From contig NZ_JAUNRW010000003.1 of NCBI RefSeq assembly GCF_030535495.1, forward strand, positions 1 to 59,762: a stretch of DNA of 59,762 nucleotides, in the 5' to 3' direction. Origin of the DNA: Corynebacterium sp. (GTDB taxonomy: Bacteria; Actinomycetota; Actinomycetes; Mycobacteriales; Mycobacteriaceae). A program made the translations under genes and the position numbers. The notes below the pieces were generated by a model. That model had not been told where the DNA came from. It saw only the letters and a program-made list of their open reading frames with translations, and made no database searches. Shown in pieces: positions 22,481 through 32,280 of the stretch (position 1 is its first letter; each line of letters starts with the position of its first letter).

Positions 22481-24409
22481 TTACCTGCTGACTTCCGGCG
22501 AAACCTCGTACTCCCACGCCAACCTCATTCCGGGGGTGGGCGGGCCGAACTCCTGCAGAACCTCCTCCGCATCATCGCTGAACTCGAGGGTCCGGCCGTC
22601 GGTGAGGGCGAAGCGGATGTTGCGCAGGAAGCGACCGGCACTCATGGGTTCGCGGTAGGAGGCCATCAATTCGGCCAGGGCCGGGGTCTGCAGGGCGTCC
22701 CGTGCCTGCCCCGTCTTCACCGGGTCGTACCACGGCGGCAGATAATCCAGGTGCAGCGAGGTGTCCGCGGCCTGCCAGGAGAAGGGCAGCCACTTGTCGT
22801 GCCCGATCCGGGCCTCGGGATCGCGAGGCTGGCGGGCGGCCAGGGGGGTGGCCAGCCCGACGGTGTCGAGCACGCGCATCTCCAGGGGAGCATTCATGCT
22901 CGTCATGCCGAGGTTGATGTGGTACAGCGTCGGCGGCTGGCCGACCAGGCCGGTGGGATCGGTATCGAGGTACTCGCGTGGGATGCGCGGGGCGGTGGTC
23001 CACGACATCTCACCCTCGCCGAGGGTGAACATCGTCATCAGGCCCGCGTCCTCCGCCATCGCCCGTTCCATGACCTCGGGGTAGTCGTTCATCACCATGG
23101 CGGTGAGGAAGTCGGAGGCGAACATCGGCGGATCACCCTGGTCCCGGTAGGTGGCGAAGGCCCAGAAGTCACGCTCGTCGACGATGCCCAGTTCCTCATA
23201 GTCCGTCTCCCAGTCGATGGGATGCCCGGTGATGGTGGTGCTCACCGACCACCAGCACACCGCCGCCAGCCCGAGGGCGGGCACTGCGTCGACACGCAGG
23301 GAGGTCTGTCGCAGATCCGCCAGCGGAATGAGCGCCACCGGCAGGAGCAGGGCGAACAGGGGCAGAAGCAGCATTCGGCCGTGCATGAAGTCGCCGCCGA
23401 CGCGCACCACGTAGAGCACGTGGAGCAGGGCCGCCACGACGATGAGTGCGGTGACCGCCACCGGGGTACGCAGCCCCACCCGGGGCGCGGTACCCACGGT
23501 CGCCCGCCACAGGGTGACCGCGGCCAGCACGAGGAGCAGCGCCAGCGCCAACCACAACAGATAGGGATCAGCCAGGTCCTGGACATAGGCCCAGCCCGAT
23601 TCCCATTCGGCGTCGCCGGCGGACTTGGCCACCGCCGTGTGCGGGGTCAGCAGGCCGTAATAACCCATGCGGAAGATCTGGTACCCGGCCGGGACCGGCA
23701 GCGCCACGGCCAGGATGAGCGCCCGCTGGCGCCAGGACGTTGCAGCGAGAAGCAGCAGGAGCCCCGCCAGGCCGCCGTAGAGGGCCAGCTCAGGACGCAC
23801 CAGCCACGACAGGCCCGTCCAGAAGGCCAGCGCGTAGGTAATGCGGTCCGTCTGAGGCGTGGCCGCATGCCGGGAGGCGGTGGGGCCATGCTGTGCCCAG
23901 CTGGCCAACAGCCACCACAGCCCGGCGATCCACAGGAGACTGAGCCCCCATTCCAGGCCCGAGGTGGCGAAGTCCCGCGCCGGAGGCAGCGCCAGGTACA
24001 CCAGCCCACCGGCGGGCAGGAGGAGCAGGCTGGAACGGCGCCGGTGCAGCACGGCCGTGCCCCACGCACCGATGCCGAGGGCCACGGTGGTGAAGATGAG
24101 TGCCAGCCACGTGGCGATCACCTCCAGGCGGGCATCGCTGACCAGTGCCACGAGGTAGATCAGGTACTGCCACAGCGTGGAGGTGTTGGTCTCCACCCGT
24201 TCGCCGGCGTTGAAGACCGGGCCGTTTCCGGCCAAAAGATTGCGCACGGTGCGCAGGACGATGAGGCCGTCGTCGCTCATCCAGCGCCGCTGCCATCCGC
24301 CCCAGAAGGCGAGAACAGCCAACAGCAGTGCCGCCACGGCACCGCTCCACAACGTCAGGGATGCCCGGCGTTTGTTCGGTTGACCGGACACCCCGGCAGC
24401 TGTGGTCAT
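22481..24409 (-). CDS. aftB: Arabinofuranosyltransferase AftB
   Basis: 642 aa polytopic GT-C glycosyltransferase that adds terminal beta-1,2-arabinofuranose to arabinogalactan from decaprenyl-phospho-arabinose, creating the mycolate attachment sites. About ten hydrophobic segments fill residues 20-390; the first extracytoplasmic loop has the expected Asp pair in MSDDGLIVLRT (about 44-54) with an aromatic/Asn-rich GNGPVFNAGERVE. A soluble C-terminal domain follows from about 400. Position between ubiA and the mycoloyltransferase genes equals that of Rv3805c in M. tuberculosis. Confidence 0.92.
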   Translation of the reverse strand: MTTAAGVSGQPNKRRASLTLWSGAVAALLLAVLAFWGGWQRRWMSDDGLIVLRTVRNLLAGNGPVFNAGERVETNTSTLWQYLIYLVALVSDARLEVIATWLALIFTTVALGIGAWGTAVLHRRRSSLLLLPAGGLVYLALPPARDFATSGLEWGLSLLWIAGLWWLLASWAQHGPTASRHAATPQTDRITYALAFWTGLSWLVRPELALYGGLAGLLLLLAATSWRQRALILAVALPVPAGYQIFRMGYYGLLTPHTAVAKSAGDAEWESGWAYVQDLADPYLLWLALALLLVLAAVTLWRATVGTAPRVGLRTPVAVTALIVVAALLHVLYVVRVGGDFMHGRMLLLPLFALLLPVALIPLADLRQTSLRVDAVPALGLAAVCWWSVSTTITGHPIDWETDYEELGIVDERDFWAFATYRDQGDPPMFASDFLTAMVMNDYPEVMERAMAEDAGLMTMFTLGEGEMSWTTAPRIPREYLDTDPTGLVGQPPTLYHINLGMTSMNAPLEMRVLDTVGLATPLAARQPRDPEARIGHDKWLPFSWQAADTSLHLDYLPPWYDPVKTGQARDALQTPALAELMASYREPMSAGRFLRNIRFALTDGRTLEFSDDAEEVLQEFGPPTPGMRLAWEYEVSPEVSR

Positions 24410-24443
24410 GAGTGCAGATCGTAGCAGGGGGACACCCCGGGAC

Positions 24444-25439
24444 TTACATCATCGGGACCAGGTAAACAGCCATGATGATGCACAGCATCCACAGCACGGC
24501 GAGCAGCTGGAGAACGCGGTCGGACAAGGCCATCTCGTCCGGTGCGCCGCCCGCGCCGCGGTCGACATCCGCGGCGTAGCGCAGGATCGCGATGGTGAAC
24601 GGCACCATGGAGATCTGGTACCAGACACCGGCCATGCCCTCGACGGAGTTGGAGAGCTGGAAACCCCACAGGGCGTAGCTCATCACCACAGCGGTGGCCG
24701 CCAGGGTCCACACGAAACGCAGGTAGGTGGCGGTGTAGCCCTGGAGGGAGCGGCGGATCTTCTTGCCGGTGCGCTCAGCCAGCTGCAGCTCGGCATAACG
24801 CTTACCGGAGGCCATGAACAGGGAGCCGAAGGCGGCCACGAGCAGGAACCACTGGGAGAGGTCGATGCCGGCCGCCACGCCACCGGCCATGGCGCGCAGC
24901 ATGAAACCGGAGGAGACCAGCGCGATGTCGATCACCGGCAGGTGTTTCCAGCCGAAGCAGTAGCCGAGCTGCAGGGCGATGTAGACGGCAACGACCGCGG
25001 CCAGGCCCCAGCCGGAGGAGGCCAGGAAGGACAGGCCGATCGCGGCGATGATGAGCACCACCGCCATGGCGTAGGCCAGCCCCACCGGCAGCATGCCGGA
25101 GGCGATGGGACGGAAGCGCTTGGTGGGGTGCTGCTGGTCGGCTTCAACGTCGCGGGCGTCATTGACCAGGTAGATCGAGGACGCGGCGAGGCAGAAGACG
25201 AGGAAGGCGAGGGCGACGTCGAGAAGCGTGCGTCCGTCGAGAAGCGCGTCGGCACCGGCCGCCGCGGGGGCAGCGACGACGAGGACGTTCTTCACCCACT
25301 GCTTGGGGCGCAACGCCTTGAGCATGGCATCCGGGAGGTTCTTCGGGGGGCGACGCCGGCGGGTGTTGTCGATCCCCTCGGTGTGCGGCTCCGGATAGAA
25401 GATGCCGGTCCTCTCCTCCACCGGGTGTGATTCGGTCAC
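24444..25439 (-). CDS. ubiA: Decaprenyl-phosphate phosphoribosyltransferase (UbiA)
   Basis: 331 aa integral membrane prenyltransferase-fold enzyme that joins phosphoribose pyrophosphate to decaprenyl phosphate, first step to the arabinose donor. The Mg-binding motif NDARDVEAD lies at about 93-101, followed by KRFRPIASG; the second conserved loop is around DIALVSSGFMLRAMAGG. About nine membrane helices. The GTG start overlaps the TGA of the PAP2 gene (GTGA), so the two are coupled. Orthologous by position to Rv3806c. Confidence 0.93.
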   Translation of the reverse strand: MTESHPVEERTGIFYPEPHTEGIDNTRRRRPPKNLPDAMLKALRPKQWVKNVLVVAAPAAAGADALLDGRTLLDVALAFLVFCLAASSIYLVNDARDVEADQQHPTKRFRPIASGMLPVGLAYAMAVVLIIAAIGLSFLASSGWGLAAVVAVYIALQLGYCFGWKHLPVIDIALVSSGFMLRAMAGGVAAGIDLSQWFLLVAAFGSLFMASGKRYAELQLAERTGKKIRRSLQGYTATYLRFVWTLAATAVVMSYALWGFQLSNSVEGMAGVWYQISMVPFTIAILRYAADVDRGAGGAPDEMALSDRVLQLLAVLWMLCIIMAVYLVPMM

Positions 25440-25942
25440 GCGCTTTTCCTCTCGATTGCGGTGATGACCTTGGCCGTGGTGGCTCCCAGAACGGCGCCGG
25501 CCAGGGTGTCGGTCGGGTAATGCACTCCCAGAACCATACGCGAGACCATCATGAGCGGAATGCCGAGCAGCGGCGCCTTCGAGCCGCTGAGGTCCGACAG
25601 AGCGACCATCGCGGCGGTGGTCGAGGTCGCGTGCGAGGAGGGGAAGGACAGCCGCGACGGAGTGCCGACACCCACCCGGATCCGCGGATCATGCGGACGC
25701 GTGCGTCGCACGATGCGCTTGATCACCACGGAGGCGGCGTGGGAGACGAAGGCGGAGGCGCCGAGCGCCAGCCACTGGCGGCGGCGTCGCTTATCGACGA
25801 CCGCGCCCGCCCCCGAGAGCGCGAACCATCCGAGGGCGTGCTCACCGATGTGGGACAGGGTGGTGGCGGTGGGAATCACCCCCGGCTTATCGACGAGGGC
25901 GTCCTGCACCCGGAGCAGCAGGTCCACTTCACGGTTGCTCAT
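25436..25942 (-). CDS. PAP2-family phosphatase for decaprenylphosphoryl-5-phosphoribose
   Basis: 168 aa with the three PAP2 motifs: KRIVRRTRP (about 74-82), FPSSHATST (about 100-108) and SRMVLGVHYPTD (about 133-144). In the mycobacterial cluster the gene at this site (Rv3807c) removes the 5-phosphate from the UbiA product; the same role is inferred here. ATG overlaps the glfT2 stop (ATGA), and its own stop overlaps the ubiA start, giving a coupled three-gene unit. Confidence 0.9.
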   Translation of the reverse strand: MSNREVDLLLRVQDALVDKPGVIPTATTLSHIGEHALGWFALSGAGAVVDKRRRRQWLALGASAFVSHAASVVIKRIVRRTRPHDPRIRVGVGTPSRLSFPSSHATSTTAAMVALSDLSGSKAPLLGIPLMMVSRMVLGVHYPTDTLAGAVLGATTAKVITAIERKSA

Positions 25943-27918
25943 TCGAAGATCTTCCTCCAGGAATCGCGGCTGACCAGCTGCGGCTGGGCGGCCCGGTAGG
26001 TCTCGCGGAGCTCATCGAAACGCTCGGCGATCTCCTTCTGCAGGGCCCAGGTCTCCTTGAGCAGGCGCTCGGCGAGCTCACGGTCGCGTTTACGGAAGGC
26101 GACGCCGTTGTTGCCGGCGGTGGTGACGGTGGCACTGTCGACGCGGGAGAGGGAGAACCAGCGGGCCTCGGACGGGGACAGGTTGACCTGCGGAGTCTCG
26201 TGGTGACGCGGGTCCTCCTTGCCCAGGGAGTGCTTGAGGCCCTTGAGCAGCCACCCGACCTTCTTGACCTTGGCCAGACGGCCGCCGATGTCGCGGGTGG
26301 GCACGCCCGGCGCGCCGGAGGCCGGCGGCAGGTCGGCGGCGGAGGGGATGACGACGGCATCGGAGTAGTTCTTCCGGATCTCCGCGATGCGCGGCAGGGA
26401 GGACTCGAGGATGTCGAAGAGCTGGTCGGGGCCGGCGAGGAAGTCCTTCATCGACTCCAGCTGGATGGCCAGGGTCGAGTACTCCATGCACATGAGGTGC
26501 TTGAAGGTGGACTTGCGCATCGAGGAGATGATCCCGTCGACGGGCCCGTTGTGGTTGAGCGCGGCGACGATGAGCCGGTTGCGCAGGTGGAAGTAGGCCT
26601 GCCAGTCGATGGCGTCATCCTTGTCCGCCCAGGCCATGTGCCAGACGGCCACGCCGGGCCAGGTGGCCGTGGGGAATCCCGCCTGGGCGGCGCGCAGGGA
26701 GTACTCGGTGTCGTCCCACTTGATGAACAGCGGCAGCGGCTGGCCGATCTGCTCGGCGACCACGCGCGGGAACATGCACATCCACCAGCCGTTGTAGTCG
26801 ACGTCGATGCGACGGTGCAGATCCCGGGAGTTCTTCGCGTCCGGGTCGCGGGCGTCTGTGTCCTGGCCGGTGAAACCGAGCGGGTACGTCGCGAAGTCAT
26901 GGTCGTAGGTCGAATGCGGGGCCGGGCCCCACATGAAGTCGTGATCCTGGACGATCTCGCCCATGGTGCGCAGCTGGGAGCGTTCCTGCAGGTTGAGCAT
27001 CTGCCCGCCCACGATGATCGGGGACGCCGCGTAACGGCCCACCTGGACCGAACGCAGGATGGACTCCGGCTCGATGGCGATGTCGTCGTCCATGTAGAGG
27101 ATGAACGGGGCATCGCTGACGTCACCGAGGGCCTCGTACATGATGCGGGAGTAACCACCGGAGCCGCCGAGGTTGCCCTGGCGGAACTCGTGGAAGCGCC
27201 CGCCGAAGTGGGCGACGGCCTCGTCGTAACCGGGCTCATCGGCCGGGTGCTGCGTGCCCTGGTCGGGCATGATGACGGCGTCGATGGCGGCGTCGACAAG
27301 CGGGTCCTCGCCGAGTGCCTGCAGTGCCGCGACCGCATCGGTGGGGCGGTTGAATGTCGGGATGCCGACGGCGACGCGCTTGTCGAAGGGGCCGACCTCG
27401 GTGCCGTCCGGCATGATCTGCGGGCCCGGCTCGCGGTCGGCGTACCAGCCGGCCTCGGTGAGGGTGGTCGCGGTCTCCGCGGTGACGTCGAACCACAGCC
27501 ACCCGCCGTCCTCGAAGTGGGAGAGCGGGATGGTGAATTCCGCCACATCGTCGGTGACCAGCTCTCCGCCGACGGCGACACGGGTGCCGTCGATCTTGGA
27601 ACGGTAGACCTCGATGCTCGCCTGTCCGGCGACCTGCATACGCAGGAGGACATGATCGAGCTGCGACCAGCGACGCCAGTAGCTGGCCGGGAAAGCGTTG
27701 AAGTAGGTCTGGAAGGAGGCCTCGGCGCCGGCCGGAACCGTCACCGTGACCCGGTCCTCCCAGGTCAGGCGCTCCTTGTTCTGCTCCGCCTCGATGAGGT
27801 AGAGCATGCGTACGTCATGCGGCTCGCCCTTGCGCGGCAGCAGGATTCGCTGCAGCATCTCACGCACGGGGGCATTCGGGTTGTTCTTCACGTCGGGTGA
27901 ATCCGCCTTTCGACTCAT
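25939..27918 (-). CDS. glfT2: Galactofuranosyltransferase GlfT2
   Basis: 659 aa from ATG 27918 (MSRKADSPDV). It polymerises the galactan with alternating beta-1,5 and beta-1,6 galactofuranose from UDP-Galf. An N-terminal beta-sandwich (about 30-180) precedes the GT-A domain: VGIPTFNRP (about 184-192), the metal-binding Asp triplet in LYMDDDIAI (about 274-282), the catalytic WDDTEYS region and the HLRN motif; a helical C-terminal domain follows. Start choice is moderate: GGAG lies only 1 nt before the ATG, so a short-leader or slightly different start is possible. Divergent from the DUF5129 gene. Confidence 0.93.
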   Translation of the reverse strand: MSRKADSPDVKNNPNAPVREMLQRILLPRKGEPHDVRMLYLIEAEQNKERLTWEDRVTVTVPAGAEASFQTYFNAFPASYWRRWSQLDHVLLRMQVAGQASIEVYRSKIDGTRVAVGGELVTDDVAEFTIPLSHFEDGGWLWFDVTAETATTLTEAGWYADREPGPQIMPDGTEVGPFDKRVAVGIPTFNRPTDAVAALQALGEDPLVDAAIDAVIMPDQGTQHPADEPGYDEAVAHFGGRFHEFRQGNLGGSGGYSRIMYEALGDVSDAPFILYMDDDIAIEPESILRSVQVGRYAASPIIVGGQMLNLQERSQLRTMGEIVQDHDFMWGPAPHSTYDHDFATYPLGFTGQDTDARDPDAKNSRDLHRRIDVDYNGWWMCMFPRVVAEQIGQPLPLFIKWDDTEYSLRAAQAGFPTATWPGVAVWHMAWADKDDAIDWQAYFHLRNRLIVAALNHNGPVDGIISSMRKSTFKHLMCMEYSTLAIQLESMKDFLAGPDQLFDILESSLPRIAEIRKNYSDAVVIPSAADLPPASGAPGVPTRDIGGRLAKVKKVGWLLKGLKHSLGKEDPRHHETPQVNLSPSEARWFSLSRVDSATVTTAGNNGVAFRKRDRELAERLLKETWALQKEIAERFDELRETYRAAQPQLVSRDSWRKIFE

Positions 27919-27981
27919 CTCCGGAACAAGGGTAGTGCCCGCGCCCCGGATTCCGCGCCGCACGCACCGAGAACCCACCCT

Positions 27982-27987
27982 TATACT
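27982..27987 (+). promoter_or_regulatory. -10 hexamer TATACT for a leaderless DUF5129 transcript
   Basis: TATACT ends 6 nt before the ATG at 27994 and there is no Shine-Dalgarno sequence in between, so transcription probably starts at or within a base of the start codon. Confidence 0.55.
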
Positions 27988-27993
27988 TGCCGC

Positions 27994-29358
27994 ATGAGAA
28001 AGCTGATCACTGCCCTCGTCCTCGGCGTGATGCTGCTCGGCACACCCGCCTCAGCCGCCGTGTCCGCCCGCTCCGTCGAGGTCCTCGACCTGGCTGACGA
28101 TCTCTCGCAGGCCGATGAGCAGCTGCTCATCGACCGCACCCCGGAGGTTGATCTGCCTGCGGAGGTCACCGACGTGACCTATGTCCTCTTCCCGGACAAT
28201 GACGACAACCTCAACGACACGGTCCGGCACTTCGGCGAGAACGAACGCCGCGATCTCATCTCGGAGGCCGGCGACAAGTTCGCACCCGGAGCGCTCATCG
28301 TCGCGGTCGGCCTCGACCCCCGTCGGATGGGCGTCTACTGCGGTGACGACGTGTGCGACGCCATCGGCTTCTACTCGCCGGGCCGCCAGGACGGCATCCT
28401 CGACCGCATGGAACAGCCGCTGCGCGACGGCAACTGGGCCGCCGGCATGCTGGAGGGCACCCGCGCGGCGGCGGATCCGGGCGCGGTGCGCGAGACTTCG
28501 GACGGGCCCGGCGTCATCGGCTGGATCATCGGTGCGGTCATCGCCGGCATCGGCCTCATCGCCGGCGTCTTCGTGTGGCTGGGCACCCGCCGGTCGAAGG
28601 CGAAGAAGGCCCGGGAGCAGTTCGACGTCATCCAGCGTGACTACGGTCGAGTCGCCCAGGACCTGCAGGCCATCGACGTGCGCGCCCACTCGCTGACCTC
28701 TCCCCTGGCCAATGATCAGCTGCGCGGGCAGTGGGAGGAGGTCAAGTCAGGTTTCCTCGGACTCAACGACACCTTCGGCGAGCTCGACGGGCTCAGCGCC
28801 TCCTCCCCGGACAAGGATTTCCGCCGTCACCACCAGGCCATCGGCGTGGCCCACGAGCAGGTCACCCGGCTGCAGACGGCGGAGGGCAACATCGAGACCC
28901 TCGCCCGGATGGAGCACGGCGACCAGGAGATCCGGCGCCGCGAGCTCACCGACATGCATGAGGATGTGCTCGCCGCCGCTGCCGCCGTGGACGACGAGTC
29001 CCTGCGTCACCGCCTCGAGCGTATCGACGCCCGCATCCTCGACCTCCGCGCCCGCCTCGACGACCCCCGGTTCATGGACACCTTCGCCGACCTCATCACG
29101 GACACCCGCATCATCCTGCAGGCAGCCCAGGACCGGATGTACGCGGAATCCGACGTGGAGAAGGACGACGATCACCGGGCCCCGGCGGTGTGGGAGTCGA
29201 CGTGGCGCCCGGGCTACGGATACGGCAACTATGTCCCCTACGGGATGATCCACACCTGGCACTCCGCCGATGTGCAGGCGGCGTCATCGTCGTCTTCTGC
29301 GACGACCGGGTATTCCTCGGGTGGTTTCTCCGGCGGCGGCGCCTCCCGCGGCTTCTAG
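27994..29358 (+). CDS. DUF5129/TPM-type secreted membrane protein
   Basis: 454 aa: signal peptide (about 1-22, cleavage near SAA), an extracytoplasmic TPM-like domain (about 28-160), one transmembrane helix (about 174-196, WIIGAVIAGIGLIAGVFVWLG), then a long cytoplasmic region rich in charged helices (about 200-390) and a Ser/Gly-rich tail (SSGGFSGGGASRGF). That end is the flexible Gly-rich tail seen in many TPM/DUF5129 proteins. Function unknown. Its stop overlaps the stop of the convergent ArsC-like gene by 4 nt (29355-29358). Confidence 0.8.
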   Translation: MRKLITALVLGVMLLGTPASAAVSARSVEVLDLADDLSQADEQLLIDRTPEVDLPAEVTDVTYVLFPDNDDNLNDTVRHFGENERRDLISEAGDKFAPGALIVAVGLDPRRMGVYCGDDVCDAIGFYSPGRQDGILDRMEQPLRDGNWAAGMLEGTRAAADPGAVRETSDGPGVIGWIIGAVIAGIGLIAGVFVWLGTRRSKAKKAREQFDVIQRDYGRVAQDLQAIDVRAHSLTSPLANDQLRGQWEEVKSGFLGLNDTFGELDGLSASSPDKDFRRHHQAIGVAHEQVTRLQTAEGNIETLARMEHGDQEIRRRELTDMHEDVLAAAAAVDDESLRHRLERIDARILDLRARLDDPRFMDTFADLITDTRIILQAAQDRMYAESDVEKDDDHRAPAVWESTWRPGYGYGNYVPYGMIHTWHSADVQAASSSSSATTGYSSGGFSGGGASRGF

Positions 29359-29963
29359 GCGGCGAACTCCACGGAGCGGGCGGGGACGACCAGCTGCGCG
29401 ATGCGGGCCTCCAGGTCGTCGGCGAAGGCGCGGGCCTGGTCGATGGTCATGCCGTCGGTGGCGGGCACGTCCCACTGCAGGAAGGTGCGGCCCGGGAGGT
29501 CGTGGGGCTCGGCGGCGTCGAGGTAGACGACGACGTCTGCGGCGGCCAGGGTGCGGCGGTCGCTGTGGTAGCGGGCACCGTCGGCGGCCAGCCCGCGCTC
29601 GTTCATGACCCACTCGATGAGCGCGTCCTCACGGTTCTCGGGGTGGGTGTCGGCGACGGTGGCCACGACGCCGTTGCCGCTGACCTTGCGGGCCAGGGCC
29701 GCGGCCAGGACGGCGCGGGCGGCGTTGGTGCGGCTGGCGAAGAGGATTCTCGCGCGTGGAGTCCCCATCTCCCCGTGCGTCCACAGATGGTCCTCGATGC
29801 GTCCCGCCGCCTCACGGTGGACGAGGACGGGGAGGAAATCAGTGACCCGCGCGGTGGCGGTGTGCTCGGCGATGACTGCGTCGAGAATCTCGTCGATGAC
29901 CGTGGAATCGGCGCGGTGGCCGAAGCGGGTGTAGAGGTCCTGGCGTACGGAGTGGAAGTTCAT
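29355..29963 (-). CDS. ArsC/low-molecular-weight phosphatase paralogue with catalytic Cys replaced by Ser
   Basis: 202 aa, clearly homologous over its length to the next gene (30185-30808): an N-terminal helical domain (about 1-65) and an arsenate-reductase/LMW-phosphatase domain. The P-loop, normally CX5R, reads SRTNAAR here: Ser77 stands where Cys should be, while Arg83 is kept. The general-acid Asp-Pro motif is also lost (WDVPA instead of WDIDDP). The frame is intact, so this is a maintained catalytically dead protein or an anion-binding sensor rather than a decaying gene. An operator-like repeat lies upstream (29981-30003). Confidence 0.8.
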   Translation of the reverse strand: MNFHSVRQDLYTRFGHRADSTVIDEILDAVIAEHTATARVTDFLPVLVHREAAGRIEDHLWTHGEMGTPRARILFASRTNAARAVLAAALARKVSGNGVVATVADTHPENREDALIEWVMNERGLAADGARYHSDRRTLAAADVVVYLDAAEPHDLPGRTFLQWDVPATDGMTIDQARAFADDLEARIAQLVVPARSVEFAA

Positions 29964-29980
29964 GATGATCCCTTTCTTGT

Positions 29981-30024
29981 TGTTTACCTAGCGTTAACCT
30001 TAAGTGAACAAAAGGTGAACGCGC
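29981..30024 (-). promoter_or_regulatory. 11-bp-period GTTnAC direct repeats upstream of the Ser-variant ArsC gene
   Basis: On the minus strand GTTCAC, GTTCAC, GTTAAC and GTAAAC follow each other with starts 11 bp apart, ending about 18 nt before the ATG. Direct repeats on one helical turn are the usual target of OmpR/PhoB-type response regulators. Copies with the same consensus lie at 30079-30101 and 30855-30876. Confidence 0.6.
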
Positions 30025-30078
30025 AACTAAACATCCTGGGACTTTATGGCCAGACCTCAGAAAACCGCAGGTCACCGA

Positions 30079-30101
30079 TGTTTACCTTGAGTTAACTTTT
30101 T
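30079..30101 (-). promoter_or_regulatory. Second copy of the GTTAAC/GTAAAC direct repeat
   Basis: Minus strand: GTTAAC and GTAAAC, starts 11 bp apart, aligned to the repeats at 29981 and 30855 with most of 23 positions identical. It lies between the two ArsC paralogues, about 115 nt before the Ser-variant start, and could make the promoter region a multi-site operator. Confidence 0.55.
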
Positions 30102-30139
30102 GACATCAGCCATGTGAGTACGACCACAGAAACGCAACA

Positions 30140-30158
30140 ACGCCCCACGAGGGGGCGT
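30140..30158 (-). terminator. Terminator of the Cys-type ArsC gene
   Basis: ACGCCCC (30140-30146) pairs with GGGGCGT (30152-30158), loop 5 nt, 26 nt past the stop; on the minus strand the tail is TGTTGTTGCGTTT. One copy of the iterated CTTATCGAC element (30157-30165, minus) abuts the stem. Confidence 0.6.
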
Positions 30159-30184
30159 CGATAAGCGGTGGGTGAAGCGGTGTG

Positions 30185-30808
30185 TCAGGCGGCGTCGAAG
30201 GAGGCCTTGCCGAGCTCCACGAGCAGCTCCTTGACATGCGCCTCGATGGCGTCCGCGATCTCGCGGACCTTCTCGATGGGCTGATCGGCCGGGTCGTCGA
30301 TATCCCAGCGCTCGATGCGATCGCCGGGAATGCCCGGCACCTCGTCGACACCGAGGAGGACCACGACGTTGGCGCGGTGGACCGTGCGCGGCACGATCTC
30401 CTTCTGGTACAGGTGTCCGGTGGGGATGCCGCGTTCCTGCAGCACCTCGATGACCTGCGGGTCAATCCCGCCGACGGGGTTCAGGCCGACGGAGCGGACG
30501 AAGACGCGATCACCCACGGCCTGCGACATGATGGCGGAGGCCAGCTGGGAACGACCGGCGTTGCGCTCACACACGAAGAGCACCTCCGGGCGGGCGGTGC
30601 CGCTGCGACCCTTGGCCTCGGCGCGCTCCTCGAGGATCTCGGAGACCTCGCGCTCGATGATGGTGGGCAGGAAGGTGGTCACCGTGGCGTTGGCTTCGGC
30701 GTCGGCGATCTTCTCGTCGAGAAGCTCATCGATGGTGCGGGCATAGAAGTACTGGCCGTAACGGCGGTGCATGTCCTCGCGGACGATGGCGTAGCGGTCG
30801 CTGTTCAT
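30185..30808 (-). CDS. ArsC-type arsenate reductase / low-molecular-weight phosphatase with N-terminal helical domain
   Basis: 207 aa. Residues 1-70 form a helical N-terminal domain; 72-207 are the LMW-PTP-like domain. The catalytic loop is CERNAGR (Cys80-Arg86) in VLFVCERNAGRSQLASA, and the general acid lies in WDIDDP (about 168-173). This arrangement, helical bundle plus ArsC, is known in corynebacterial arsenate reductases (ArsC1'-type), so arsenate or phosphoprotein is the likely substrate. No arsenite pump or ArsR gene is next to it. AAAGGG lies about 10 nt before the ATG. GTTAAC repeats upstream suggest control shared with the Ser-variant paralogue. Confidence 0.82.
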   Translation of the reverse strand: MNSDRYAIVREDMHRRYGQYFYARTIDELLDEKIADAEANATVTTFLPTIIEREVSEILEERAEAKGRSGTARPEVLFVCERNAGRSQLASAIMSQAVGDRVFVRSVGLNPVGGIDPQVIEVLQERGIPTGHLYQKEIVPRTVHRANVVVLLGVDEVPGIPGDRIERWDIDDPADQPIEKVREIADAIEAHVKELLVELGKASFDAA

Positions 30809-30854
30809 GGTGTCGGCACCCTTTCGTGGAGCGGAAAACCTGTCGTTTTCCCGT

Positions 30855-30876
30855 TGTTAACCTAGAGTTAACTTTA
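30855..30876 (-). promoter_or_regulatory. Third copy of the GTTAAC direct repeat, upstream of the Cys-type ArsC gene
   Basis: Minus strand: GTTAAC and GTTAAC with starts exactly 11 bp apart, continued more weakly by GAAAAC one turn further on. It lies about 47 nt before the ATG at 30808, a position suited to an activator site. Confidence 0.6.
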
Positions 30877-30899
30877 CGCCCCGGTGCCGACTGACACAA

Positions 30900-32177
<1,278 letters not shown>

Positions 32178-32280
32178 TCAGTATCATCGGTCCCGGATGT
32201 GTACTAGAGTTCACTCGTGACCAGTTTGGCCACACGTGTACCTATTGTTGTTCCACCCAATTTTTCAGGGAGCCCCCACC

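Noticed and set aside
32190..32260. GlxR/CRP site between glf and the PGRP-type gene
   Set aside because: TGTG...TCAC halves are present but the spacing is wrong for the TGTGA-N6-TCACA consensus.
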